From DATGJX01 sp963830545 (lineage in GTDB: Bacteria; Vulcanimicrobiota; Vulcanimicrobiia; Vulcanimicrobiales; Vulcanimicrobiaceae): a DNA stretch of 64,000 nt. The position numbers and the translations under genes are program-made. Under the pieces are notes generated by a model that saw only the letters and a list, made by a program, of their open reading frames with translations, made no database searches and was not told where the DNA came from. The stretch is from assembly GCA_963830545.1 (NCBI GenBank), contig CAWHMK010000001.1:2542001-2606000 (forward strand), written 5' to 3'. Positions within the stretch are counted from its first letter, which is position 1. Every line of letters begins with the position of its first letter. Below, one piece after another: positions 52,397 to 61,608 of the stretch.

Positions 52397-52460
52397 CGCC
52401 GGCGCGGCGACGCTCGTTCCGTTTTGGACCTGGCAACTCTTCGTTGCAATCGCCATCAAC

Positions 52461-53294
52461 GTGCTCGTGCAGGCCATTCAGATCGGCGCGTATGCGGCAC
52501 GTTTGGCCGGCGTGCGCACCGGACGTATCGCAACGTCCATTTCGCTTTTCAATCTGTTCGTCACGGCAAGCCGCCTCGCGACGCTGGTCTACACGCTCAT
52601 GCTCGGGCCGCTCTCCGACAAAGCCGGCAACACGATCAAAACGCTCGTCACGCGCCACCCGCTGCCGCCGCACACCGATGCGCTCATCGCGCACATTCAG
52701 CACACGTTCGAATGGCAACTGCGGCTGATCATCGTAGCCGGCATGGTCGGCACGATTCTCGGCAGCCTCATGCTTCCGATGTTCACCTACCTGTACGTTC
52801 GCGGCGTGCGCTCGTTCGAGCAGACGAAGTCGCTGCCGCACTCGCTCGCGCGCCTGGCAAACCCTCGGGTGATGTGGGACGTCCTCTCGCACTTGCGCGT
52901 GCCGCACTATAGCGAGATCTTCAGTTTTTCGACTCGAAACATTCCGCGGCGCCTGCTCATTTTCAACGTCGTCGTCACCGGCATCTACGCAATCGGCGTC
53001 GTCGCGGCATATTACGCGAGCGTGCTCGACGTGAACGTCGCGCGCACCGCAATCGGTATTTCGGGCATCGTCAACGGCATCGGCACCGTCGCATTCACGT
53101 TCTTCGTGGACCCCACGTCGTCGATCATCGTGGACGAGGCCGTAAAGGGGGAGCGGCCGCACGAGGAAGTAAAGGCCATGGTCTTCTACCTTTCCGTGAC
53201 GGCCATCGCGGGCTGGCTCGTGTCGCAGGTGCTGCTGTGGCCGGCTGCGTGGGTGATTTCCGCGGTGGCGCACCTCGTAAATCACGGCCGGTAG
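52461..53294 (+). CDS. amj: Amj-type lipid II flippase
   Basis: This matches the Amj/YdaH (DUF2837) family, the alternative to MurJ for flipping lipid II in Bacillus. The pattern includes IQIGAYAARLAGVRTGRIAT and SISLFNLFVTASRLATLVY, then a long loop, LRLIIVAGMVGTILGSLMLP, and GISGIVNGIGTVAFTFFVDP followed by SSIIVDEAVKG, a family hallmark. About six membrane segments are visible. The start is uncertain: GTG 52461 is internal to a hydrophobic stretch whose frame is open upstream to the previous gene (FWTWQLFVAIAIN), with no ATG or TTG in frame; a CTG near 52385-52390 or a shifted TTG 52424 are alternatives. Confidence 0.85.
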   Translation: MLVQAIQIGAYAARLAGVRTGRIATSISLFNLFVTASRLATLVYTLMLGPLSDKAGNTIKTLVTRHPLPPHTDALIAHIQHTFEWQLRLIIVAGMVGTILGSLMLPMFTYLYVRGVRSFEQTKSLPHSLARLANPRVMWDVLSHLRVPHYSEIFSFSTRNIPRRLLIFNVVVTGIYAIGVVAAYYASVLDVNVARTAIGISGIVNGIGTVAFTFFVDPTSSIIVDEAVKGERPHEEVKAMVFYLSVTAIAGWLVSQVLLWPAAWVISAVAHLVNHGR

Positions 53295-53313
53295 TTCGTC
53301 TGGGGAGTTTGGA

Positions 53314-53973
53314 ATGAGATCGCTTGGCCTGCTGCTCTGTCTGCTGGCTGCCGCGACCGGCCTGCAAGGCTGCGCCGGCACCGTGGAGCATTGGATCGTC
53401 GACACGCGCGTGAATCAGGGCGACGTCGCTTTGGAGCGGGGAAGCTTGCACGAAGCCGAGACTGCGTACCGTCTCGCGCTGCGGGTCAATCCGCGCGACG
53501 CTCGCGCGCGGACCGGGTTCGCGCAAGTTTCGGCGGACATCGCGGAAGTAGATTTTCGCCGCGGCGATTTCGACGACGCGACGGCCACGGTAAACGAAGC
53601 GCAAAAATACGATCCGCAGAACGTACGTCTACAGGCGCTGCGTCAAGAACTGGAAGATGCGCGGCTCAAACGCGAAATCGTGATCTCCAACTATCCGACG
53701 TACAGAGGCGCCGGGCTGGGAATCCGAACTGCGTACGCTTCGCTTAACGAGCAGACGAGAGCGATTCTCGCAAGTCTCAAGCGCTTCAACTACACGTACG
53801 ACACGCAAGATCTCACAAAGGCAATCCAAGACTCGTACGAGCTTCAGCTCGACGTCGCGAAGAACACGAACCGCCTCATAGCGTATCGCCAGCTGGTCGA
53901 GTCGGGCGTTCCCGGCACCGAGGAGGGGGCGCAGTCGGCTGCACCGGCAGGCTCGCTCTTACCTTTGCCGTGA
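53314..53973 (+). CDS. Lipoprotein with TPR-like repeats
   Basis: A 219-residue protein with a type II signal peptide; the lipobox LQGC places the modified cysteine near residue 20. Two TPR-like helical hairpins follow (GDVALERGSLHEAETAYRLA; EVDFRRGDFDDATATVNEAQ), then a helical region. The role is unknown; such proteins often act as envelope assembly scaffolds. It lies 19 bases after amj and may be co-transcribed with it. Confidence 0.75.
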   Translation: MRSLGLLLCLLAAATGLQGCAGTVEHWIVDTRVNQGDVALERGSLHEAETAYRLALRVNPRDARARTGFAQVSADIAEVDFRRGDFDDATATVNEAQKYDPQNVRLQALRQELEDARLKREIVISNYPTYRGAGLGIRTAYASLNEQTRAILASLKRFNYTYDTQDLTKAIQDSYELQLDVAKNTNRLIAYRQLVESGVPGTEEGAQSAAPAGSLLPLP

Positions 53974-54026
53974 GATGTCGGGTTCCGGCCCGTTCGAACG
54001 TCTCGGGTGATGAAGGAGGAACCACC

Positions 54027-54362
54027 ATGAGTGAATTCGTTTATTTGTATCGCGGAGGCCGGCGGCCCGAGTCGGCCGCCGAAGGCGAGCAGCAGATGCA
54101 GAAGTGGGTGTCCTGGCTGCAGGACCTGGCCGCAAAGGGCCACGTCAAAGACCAAGGGCAGCCGCTCGAGCCCGAAGGCAAAGTCGTGCGCGGAAAGCAC
54201 AACGCGATTTCCGACGGCCCCTATCCCGAATCGAAAGACGTGGTCGGCGGCTACACGCTCATCGAAGCCAAAGATATCGCGCAGGCCGCAGATCTCGCCG
54301 GCGGCTGCCCGATCTTCGATTTCGACGGCATCGTCGAAGTGCGCCCCGTCATGAAGATGTAG
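54027..54362 (+). CDS. YCII-related DGPF-domain protein
   Basis: The 111-residue protein starts at ATG 54027 behind AAGGAGG. It has the DGPF-type signature: VSWLQDLAAKGHVKDQGQPL, NAISDGPYPESKDVVGGYTL (DGPY/F motif) and GCPIFDFDGIVEVRPVM. DGPF proteins are encoded next to ECF42-type sigma factors and are part of that regulatory module; they are thought to be downstream targets or partners. The sigma gene follows after 2 bases, in agreement. Confidence 0.92.
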   Translation: MSEFVYLYRGGRRPESAAEGEQQMQKWVSWLQDLAAKGHVKDQGQPLEPEGKVVRGKHNAISDGPYPESKDVVGGYTLIEAKDIAQAADLAGGCPIFDFDGIVEVRPVMKM

Positions 54363-54364
54363 AC

Positions 54365-55612
54365 ATGGAACTCGGCGAGCACCTCTTCCGGAAAGAGTCC
54401 GGACGAATCGTCGCGGTGCTCTCGCGAGTCTTCGGCCTCGAAAATCTCGCGCTCGCAGAAGATGTCGCACAAGACGTCTTCTGCCGCGCGCTCGAAGTCT
54501 GGAAGTTGCGCGGCATTCCTCAAAACCCGCCGGCGTGGCTGATGAAAGCCGCGAAGAATCGCGCTATAGACGTCTTGCGGCGCGAGCGAACCGCACGCAA
54601 GTTCGCACCGGAATTGGGCCGCCTGCTCGAGAGCGAGTGGACCCTGGTTCCGACCGTGAACGACCTGTTCGATCGGGAGACGATCGAAGACGACCGGCTT
54701 CGCATGATGTTCTCGTGTTGCGATCCGGCCATTTCCGAAGACAGCCAAGTTGCGCTTATGCTCTATTTGCTCTGCGGTTTTTCGGTCGCGGAGATCGCCG
54801 GCGCTTTCTTGAGCAACGCCTCGGCAGTCGAAAAGCGCATCGAACGTGGAAGAAAAGTCCTGGCGTCCTCCAAGACGCTGTTCGATCTGTCGGATAGCGA
54901 TTTGTCCTCGCGATTGTCTGCGGTGCATCGCGCGCTGTACTTCCTTTTCAATGAAGGCTACCACGGCGCATCGCCTCGCGCAGTCGTGCGCGCGGAGCTT
55001 TGCGGCGAAGCGATGCGGCTGGGCCGACTGCTTGCGGAAAACGCTCGCGTCTCTACGCCGTCGACGTATGCGCTCTGCGCGCTCATGTGGTTGAACGCGG
55101 GCCGCCTACGGGCGCGCGTCGACGGCCGGGGCGATTTGATCGCGCTTGCGGATCAAGATCGCTCGCTCTGGGATGCGGCGCTCATTGCAAAGGGCAACGA
55201 ATTCCTGAATAGATCGGCAAACGGGAGCGCACTGAGCGAGTACCACGTGGAAGCCGCGATCGCTTCGCTGCACTCGAACGCCGCACGGCCCGAAGATACG
55301 GACTGGGAACGTCTCGTCTGGCTTTACGATACGCTTCTGAACATCCGACCCTCACCGGTGGTCGCGCTGAACCGCGCAATTGCGCTCGGGCAACAAAACG
55401 GACCCGAGCGAGGCATCGAGGAGATTCGCGCGATCGAGCGCAGCGATCGTCTTGCCGGCTATCCGTTCTTGCCGGCCGCCCTGGGTGAATTGGGACTGCG
55501 TGCGGGCCGGTTGGAAAACGCGAGAAAGCACTTCGAACACGCGGTTTCACTTGCAAGAAATCCGATGGAGCGCCGATTTTTGGAGCAGCGCATCGAGGCG
55601 GCCCGGCTCTAA
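54365..55612 (+). CDS. ECF sigma factor of the ECF42 (DUF6596) type
   Basis: A 415-residue extracytoplasmic-function sigma factor. Region 2 has LAEDVAQDVFCRALEVWKLR and PPAWLMKAAKNRAIDVLRRE; region 4 has LMLYLLCGFSVAEIAGAFL. The long C-terminal extension (about residues 180-415) carries ALYFLFNEGYHGASPRAVVR and RPSPVVALNRAIAL, which define the DUF6596/TPR-like tail of ECF42. These sigma factors lack a dedicated anti-sigma factor, and the tail is needed for activity. The gene pairs with the DGPF gene upstream and overlaps the convergent glycosyltransferase by 4 bases. Confidence 0.93.
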   Translation: MELGEHLFRKESGRIVAVLSRVFGLENLALAEDVAQDVFCRALEVWKLRGIPQNPPAWLMKAAKNRAIDVLRRERTARKFAPELGRLLESEWTLVPTVNDLFDRETIEDDRLRMMFSCCDPAISEDSQVALMLYLLCGFSVAEIAGAFLSNASAVEKRIERGRKVLASSKTLFDLSDSDLSSRLSAVHRALYFLFNEGYHGASPRAVVRAELCGEAMRLGRLLAENARVSTPSTYALCALMWLNAGRLRARVDGRGDLIALADQDRSLWDAALIAKGNEFLNRSANGSALSEYHVEAAIASLHSNAARPEDTDWERLVWLYDTLLNIRPSPVVALNRAIALGQQNGPERGIEEIRAIERSDRLAGYPFLPAALGELGLRAGRLENARKHFEHAVSLARNPMERRFLEQRIEAARL

Positions 55613-57187
55613 CGGCACAGACGGTGCGCATCGAGCCACGCTCGAGCGCTGCCGGTTTTCTCCGCCTTACGGAAGGCGCGCCACTGCGCCTGCGCGCCGG
55701 GTTCGGTCCTTGCCGGATCCGTAACGTACACGAGCCACACCGCATTGGGATTAACGACCGGAAAGCGCTGCATCCACGCGCAGAGTTCGACGTTGCGATT
55801 GAACCGGTTTTTTTCGATGTCGATGAAGTACCGCGCGCCTTTTCGAATTGCGCTCTCTTCGTCGAACGGCGTCCACAGATACGGATCTTCTTCCCAGCCG
55901 TATCTGCCGATGTAGTACAGCACCGACGGATCGTAGTGCCCCATGACGATTAGCGTATTGGGCGCGAGCGCCCCGCTGAGCGCAACTGCATTCCGGTAAA
56001 CGGATTTGCTGTAGTGATAGTACGGCCGCACGATCTCGCGGTTTTGATAGACGACCGCGCAAAGTGCGACAATGCCGATACCAGCCGCTGCGTATTTCAA
56101 GCGGAGGTCTAGTGCGCTTCGCACAATAGCATCGCGCAAGCGTTCCAGAAATGCCGCACCGGCCAGCGCCGCGAGGGGAAGCAAAAGGAACATGTAGTAG
56201 TCGACGCGCTCGACCGTGACGACCGCGTAAGTGTATGCGAGGCCGCCGGCGAGCCAGCCCCAGATTAGCGTGCGGGAGCGTTTCACCGGCGGCATGAGGA
56301 ACAAACCGAGTATCCCAATCGCGGTGATTGCCGGCCCGATCATGATTTGCGCGAGCAGGCCGAGCACGAGGCGAAAACGTGCGAGCTTCAGGTGCAATGC
56401 GGCCGCGCTCGTCAGCGAGGCGCGCAGTGCCGGAATGACGTGCAGGCGCGTTATGCCGGATGCCCAGTGCCACTCGGCGTGCGAAGCGACGAAACGGTCA
56501 TACCCGTAGAGCAGTGCGAGCGGAACGAGGACGAGTGCCGCAGCCGAACCCCAGCGAAAGGTTCGGCCCGACGCAGACTCGCTCGCAAACGAGTGCCAGA
56601 ATGGGAACGAGCGCTGCGAGCGACACGGGCTTTGCCAGGAATGCCAGTGCGAGCAGTGCGGTCGCCGAGATCGCGGTGCGCGCGGACCAGCGTTCGTCGT
56701 CGACGAACATTTTCGAGATCGCGTAGAGCGCTGCGGTGAGAAAAAACACCATCGTGGCATCCGGCGTAAACGTGCGTCCATAGTAGATGCTGCCGGGCAT
56801 GATCGCGTAAAGCAGCGCGGCAAAGAGTCCCGCGATCTCACTTGCGAAGAGCCAGCGGCCGAAAAATGCGAGCAGCGCGACCGTTCCCAGACTGAACGCA
56901 ATGGTGACGAGGCGGCCGAGGACCTCGTGAACGCCGACGATCTTATACAGCGTCGCCGCGATGAACGGAACGATCTGCAGTTCCAATTCGACGTAGTTGG
57001 GCGGCGGCCCGTCGTAATTGGTCTGCGGATAGAAGACGTTATATTGCAGCGTCGCGAAGTTTTTCGCGATCGATGCGGTGTCGCCCTGACGCCAGCCGGG
57101 ATGATCGAGGATCGGGTCGTGAATGCCCTTGAGCCGCAGCGCGAGCGCCAGCAGCAGAATCGCCGCCAGCGCAACGTTGCGGATCAA
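55609..57187 (-). CDS. GT39-type membrane glycosyltransferase (one frameshift)
   Basis: A polytopic PMT/GT39 glycosyltransferase. The N-terminal half contains DHPGWRQGDTASIAKNFATL (periplasmic loop with the conserved D/E region), SLGTVALLAFFGRWLF and YYGRTFTPDATMVFFLTAAL. A shift near 56575 follows, and the other frame carries TLIWGWLAGGLAYTYAVVTV, YYMFLLLPLAALAGAAFL and the soluble C-terminal part with GHYDPSVLYYIGRYGWEEDP. It starts at TTG 57187, overlapping the gtrA stop (TTGA). The enzyme would use a polyprenyl-phosphate sugar, possibly supplied or flipped by GtrA. Confidence 0.8.
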
Positions 57188-57594
57188 GCCGCGTCTTTGA
57201 ACGTCCAATACTTGTTGACGAAGAAGTTCACGAAGATGCCGGCGACCGTTCCGACGAACCACGTCTTGTGTCCGTGTCCCAGGTAGGGTGCGACGAGCGC
57301 CGAGACGCCGAGTCCGACGAACAGCGATATGACCGACACGGTCAAGAACTGCGCGCCTTCTTTGACGGCGTGCCCGGTTGAGCGGAACGTCCAGACGCGG
57401 TTGAGATAGTAGTTCCAGACGCCGCCGGCCAGATACCCGATCGTGTAGATCGCGAAAAACGGACCGGGCTGGGCGTGATTCGGCAAGATACGCTGAAGCA
57501 CGGTGAACACCACGAGGTTCACGAGGAATCCGGTGGCGCCCACCAACCCGAACTTCACGAATTGGCGCAAAGCTCGATGCTGTGTGAAGTGCAA
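57184..57594 (-). CDS. GtrA family membrane protein
   Basis: A small four-helix membrane protein. FVKFGLVGATGFLVNLVVFT, YLAGGVWNYYLNRVWTFRST and the C-terminal VAGIFVNFFVNKYWTFK are the GtrA/DPMS3 signature (paired NY/W-TF motifs). Family members help flip or dock polyprenyl-phosphate sugars with a glucosyl- or mannosyltransferase. The start is taken as TTG 57594, one base after the stop of the upstream gene; the frame extends to 57738 but that is shadow. It lies between two membrane glycosyltransferases. Confidence 0.88.
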   Translation of the reverse strand: MHFTQHRALRQFVKFGLVGATGFLVNLVVFTVLQRILPNHAQPGPFFAIYTIGYLAGGVWNYYLNRVWTFRSTGHAVKEGAQFLTVSVISLFVGLGVSALVAPYLGHGHKTWFVGTVAGIFVNFFVNKYWTFKDAA

Positions 57595-57595
57595 A

Positions 57596-59158
57596 CTATC
57601 CAATCCAGTACCAATCGGCGAAGAGAACGGTGAACAGTCCGAGCAGCGGCAGGAAAAACGCGACGATGGCGTTGTTGACGGATGGACGCCTTCCCCACAG
57701 CGCCAGGATGGGAAACATCGGGAATAGGACCAATGCAAAGCGCTGCATGCTCATCAAGCTCGACGTCGACATCGGGATGAGAATGGATAGCGCCATGTAG
57801 GCGATGTACGACGGCTTGAGTTTGCGCCATCCGCCCATCAGCACCCCAATCATCAGGGCGGTAAATACGAGTTCGATCGCTTCGTTTGCAACGGTCTGGC
57901 CGTTGTGAGCGTGCGCGATCTTGTGGAAACTCGTTATCACCGAAGTCCACGGCGCGGCGAGATGCCGGTTCCAGTGAATCTGCACGTGTGAAAAATACAT
58001 CGGGTCGCCGTTGAGCACCCAGAGGTATCCCATGTAGAGCCCCAGACCGACGCAGACGAGCACCAGCGGCAACAGGTTGACGAGCGCGTCGCGCAGCGCT
58101 TTGCTGCGTTCCGGATCGAACGGGTCGCGAAGGAGCTCCCGGTTGGCCATGACCCATTCTATGACGAACGGCACGATCAGGAGCACGCCTTCGACGCGCG
58201 TGAGTGCCGCAAACAGGCCGATGCCGCCGGCCAGCCACCAGCGCCGCTCGCGCATGTAATAGAACGATGCGACGGTCAGCATGAAGAACAGCGATTCGGT
58301 GTACACCGCGGAAAAGAACACTGCCGTCGGAAAGATCGAGATGTAGAAGATTGCGCGTCTGGCGACGCCGCGGTCGAATTCGTGCTCGACCAACTTGTAG
58401 AGAAACAGCAAGCCGAAGAACAGGGCGGCGTTCGAAACGATAAGCCCCGCGACCAGATGGTTGCCGATGAGAGAACCGATGCCCGCGATCAGCAGCGGAT
58501 ACAGCGGGAAGAACGCCATGTCGGTGCCGTGGTACCCGTAGGTCGCGACGTCGATGTAGTGAACCGCGTCCCAGCGCCCCCACACGGCGAGCAGCAGATT
58601 CGACGATTCTTGCACGTGCTGGCCTGCGCGCTGCCCGACGATCACCGCTGCGAGTTCGGCGATGACGATGATTGCGAAACGCGTGACGATGAAGTCCACG
58701 GTCACGTCGCGCACGGTTTGATTGAAGCGCGCGGCGATGGCCCATTTCGCAACGCAAAACAGCGCCGCGCAATAGACGAACAGCCGGACGCCGCCGTGCG
58801 TGAACGTGAGCGGAAGGACGAACGCGAGCCATAGCAGCACGAACGCGGCCCATGAGAACGCGTCGTACTGCAGCGCGCGCTGATGCAAAATTCCGGTACG
58901 CGCCGCGAAATAGCGGCTATAAGAAATCCAAGCCCACACGCACAGCGCCCCGCCGGCGAGAACTGCAAGCGGAAGAGCCGCTTGAATCAGCGTCGGACGA
59001 TGAGTCGGTATGAGGATCGCGTACCAGAAGAAGAAGCCGAGCGTCAGTCCGGCGGCGACCACCACCGCGAGCGGCGCCCAGCCTGAGGCGAGAAGCGCTT
59101 CTCCCAGCAGATGCTGAGGGCGCGCCGCGGAACGAAGATCTTCTGCCTGGGCGGACAC
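57596..59158 (-). CDS. PIG-V/GT76-like membrane mannosyltransferase
   Basis: A 520-residue protein with about ten to twelve hydrophobic segments. WGRWDAVHYIDVATYGY matches the WxxWDxxHY catalytic loop of the PIG-V (mannosyltransferase) family. FFPLYPLLI, NHLVAGLIVSNAALFF, FPTAVFFSAVYTESLFFMLT and GLFAALTRVEGVLLIVPF are further family blocks. The start is GTG 59158. It heads an operon with gtrA and the GT39 gene. The acceptor is unknown; a polyprenyl-phosphate-linked hexose donor is expected. Confidence 0.85.
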   Translation of the reverse strand: MSAQAEDLRSAARPQHLLGEALLASGWAPLAVVVAAGLTLGFFFWYAILIPTHRPTLIQAALPLAVLAGGALCVWAWISYSRYFAARTGILHQRALQYDAFSWAAFVLLWLAFVLPLTFTHGGVRLFVYCAALFCVAKWAIAARFNQTVRDVTVDFIVTRFAIIVIAELAAVIVGQRAGQHVQESSNLLLAVWGRWDAVHYIDVATYGYHGTDMAFFPLYPLLIAGIGSLIGNHLVAGLIVSNAALFFGLLFLYKLVEHEFDRGVARRAIFYISIFPTAVFFSAVYTESLFFMLTVASFYYMRERRWWLAGGIGLFAALTRVEGVLLIVPFVIEWVMANRELLRDPFDPERSKALRDALVNLLPLVLVCVGLGLYMGYLWVLNGDPMYFSHVQIHWNRHLAAPWTSVITSFHKIAHAHNGQTVANEAIELVFTALMIGVLMGGWRKLKPSYIAYMALSILIPMSTSSLMSMQRFALVLFPMFPILALWGRRPSVNNAIVAFFLPLLGLFTVLFADWYWIG

Positions 59159-59279
59159 GAGGAAACACAGTTAAAGGAATCGTGCTCGATACCTTGTAGG
59201 TGCTAGCAGCTATGGCGACCATGAGTGCGCGCTTCGATTCGATGCATCGTTTGGGTGCCCGGCCGGTGTCTTTAGGCTC

Positions 59280-60702
59280 GTGAAACGCATCAAACACGAC
59301 CTCGTGGTCGTCGGCGCCGGTTCCGGCGGCTTTGCGGCAGCGCGCACGGCGCGCGATTTGGAGGCTGACGTCGCGCTCGTCGATCACGGCCCGCTCGGGG
59401 GCTTGTGCATCCTGCGCGGATGCATGCCGAGCAAAACGCTCATCGCGTCGAGCGACGCGGCGCAAGACGTGCGCGAAGCCGGCGAACTGGGCGTGCACGC
59501 GGGCGAAATTACCATCGATTTTCCGCACATCATGCGTCGAAAGCGCGAGCTCGTCAAGGGGTTCGCCGATTACCGGATCGAGGGCATCGAAAAGTTCCCC
59601 CTCTACCTGGGGCAGGCGCGCTTTCTTTCCGAACGCGAACTGCAGGTCGGCGAGGCCGTAGTGTTGGAAGCCGATCGCTTCATCATCGCCACGGGAAGCG
59701 TCGTTGCGCCCGCAAACGCGGTGCACGGATTGCAAGATGCGGGATACATCGACAGCGACGGCGCGCTTGAACTGCAGGAGCTGCCGAAGTCGCTGATCGT
59801 CCTGGGCGGCGGATACATCGGCTGCGAGCTCGGCCAGTTCTTCGCGCGCATGGGCGTCAAGACGAGCATCGTGCTGCGCTCGCCGCATCTGCTCTCCGGC
59901 GAGGATCACGACGTCGGCGAAGCGCTTACGAACTATTACGTCGACGAAGGCATCGAGGTGCACACCCGTACCCAAATCTGCGGCGTGAGCAAGCGTGACG
60001 GTAAGAAAATCGTGCACGTCATTCACGAGGGCGTCGAAGGCGAACTCGTCACCGACGAACTGCTGTACTGCTTGGGTCGCGTGCCGAACATCGCGGGGCT
60101 CGGTTTGGAGAAAGCGCGCGTCGAGGCGCATCCCATCACGGGCATCACCACCGATGAAACCATGCGCACCACCAATCCGAACGTCTACGCCATCGGCGAC
60201 GTCGCCGCCAAACATCTGCTCGTTCACGTCGCGATATACGAGGGCGAGATCGCGGCCCGAAACGCCGTAACGGGCGCCGGCGAAAAAGCGGTCTACGATC
60301 TCGTCAAGACGCACACGGTGTTCAGCGATCCGCAAGTTGCGGTCGTCGGCGAAACCGAGCGCGCTCTCCAGTCGAAGGGGCGTCGCGTACGTGAAGGGCA
60401 CGTACGATTTTGCGGAGCACGGCAAAGCGATGTGTCTGAACAAGACCAAAGGCTTCGTGAAAATGCTCGCTTCGGCGGAGGACGGCAAGATTCTCGGGGC
60501 GGTGATTCTCGGCGCGCACGGCTCCGATTTGATTCACGAAATCATCGTTGCAATGTACTACGGAGCCACCGTCAAAGAATTCATGTCGATACCGCATCTG
60601 CATCCGACGATGGCCGAGATTTGGACCTATCCGGCGGAAGAGTGCGCCGAGAAACTTTCCTTATGCGGTCCGGGGCAACTGCATCCGGAAGTTGCGATGT
60701 AG
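59280..60702 (+). CDS. Dihydrolipoamide dehydrogenase-like flavoprotein disulfide reductase (one frameshift)
   Basis: A class I pyridine nucleotide-disulfide oxidoreductase. LVVVGAGSGGFAAARTARDL binds FAD, and the redox-active disulfide is in GGLCILRGCMPSKTL. LIVLGGGYIGCELGQFFARM is the NAD-binding fold, and TNPNVYAIGDVA is the second FAD contact. A frameshift near 60383 follows SKG; the other frame continues VAYVKGTYDFAEHGKAM to the C-terminal catalytic HLHPTMAE. It could be E3 of a 2-oxoacid dehydrogenase or a mercuric-reductase-like enzyme; no E1/E2 genes are near. The start is GTG 59280. Confidence 0.88.
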
Positions 60703-60711
60703 GTTTCCCAG

Positions 60712-61608
60712 ATGCGCGTAGCGATCGTCCAGAACAAACCTCGCAAAGGCCGCTACCACGACAATTTGAACGAACTGCGCGAGATTTTCGCGCAACTTGC
60801 GGAAGGCGATTCCCCACCGGAGCTCGTCGTGCTGCCGGAAGCGGCGCTTACGGGATATTTTCTGGAGGGCGCCGTCTACGAACTCGCGCGCTCCGCGAAC
60901 GATTTCGCCGCCGACATTGCCGGCGCATGGCGTGAAGCGGCAGGCGGAAAAGCCGCGGACGTGGTCTGCGGCTTTTTCGAAAACGCCGGCGGCGCGTATT
61001 ACAACAGCGCCGTCTATTTGGAGTGTGACGGCGCTTCGCACCGCATCGTGCACCTGCACCGGAAAATGTTCTTGCCGACGTACGGCGTCTTCGACGAAGA
61101 ACGCTTCCTCTCGCGCGGCCGCCGCCTGCAGACGTTCGCGACGCGTTTCGGCACGACGGCGGCGATACTCATCTGCGAGGACGTTTGGCATGCGCTCATG
61201 CCCACGATCGCCGCGATCAAGGGCGCGCAGATGCTCATCGTTCCGAGCGCCGCGCCCGGACGCGGCATCGAAGAGGATGACGAGCTCGGCAGCATCGCGC
61301 GCTGGCGCGAAATCCTGCACGCGACGGCGGCGGAACACGGCGTCTATATCGTTTACGCCGGCCTTGCCGGTTTCGAGGGCGGCAAAGGCATGACCGGTTC
61401 GTCGCGCATCGTGGACCCGCACGGCCGTACGGTCGTCCATTCGCCCGCGCTCGGCGCGCACATCATTCGCGCGACGCTCGACATGCGGGAAATCGATCTC
61501 GCGCGCGCGCGGCTGCCTTTGCTCGGCGATTTGAACGCCGTGCTTCCGGATCTGCTGCTCGACGACGAATTGCCGCTGCCGCGGGGAACGCATGCTGCCG
61601 GTCGTTGA
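60712..61608 (+). CDS. Carbon-nitrogen hydrolase, probable glutamine amidase partner of NadE
   Basis: A nitrilase-superfamily enzyme with the catalytic triad E43 (LPEAALTGY), K118 (HRKMFLPTYGVFDEE) and C155 (ICEDVWH). The LPTYGVFDE segment after the lysine is characteristic of the amidase domain of glutamine-dependent NAD synthetase, rather than of general nitrilases. The next gene, which overlaps it by 17 bases, is the synthetase domain. So this is probably the glutaminase half of a split two-subunit NAD synthetase, supplying ammonia. Confidence 0.85.
   Translation: MRVAIVQNKPRKGRYHDNLNELREIFAQLAEGDSPPELVVLPEAALTGYFLEGAVYELARSANDFAADIAGAWREAAGGKAADVVCGFFENAGGAYYNSAVYLECDGASHRIVHLHRKMFLPTYGVFDEERFLSRGRRLQTFATRFGTTAAILICEDVWHALMPTIAAIKGAQMLIVPSAAPGRGIEEDDELGSIARWREILHATAAEHGVYIVYAGLAGFEGGKGMTGSSRIVDPHGRTVVHSPALGAHIIRATLDMREIDLARARLPLLGDLNAVLPDLLLDDELPLPRGTHAAGR

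Noticed and set aside
57555..58553. Long second frame opposite and within the PIG-V gene
   Set aside because: It is Arg/Ala-rich and lacks hydrophobic segments, while the PIG-V frame has a clear family motif. It is an out-of-frame reading.
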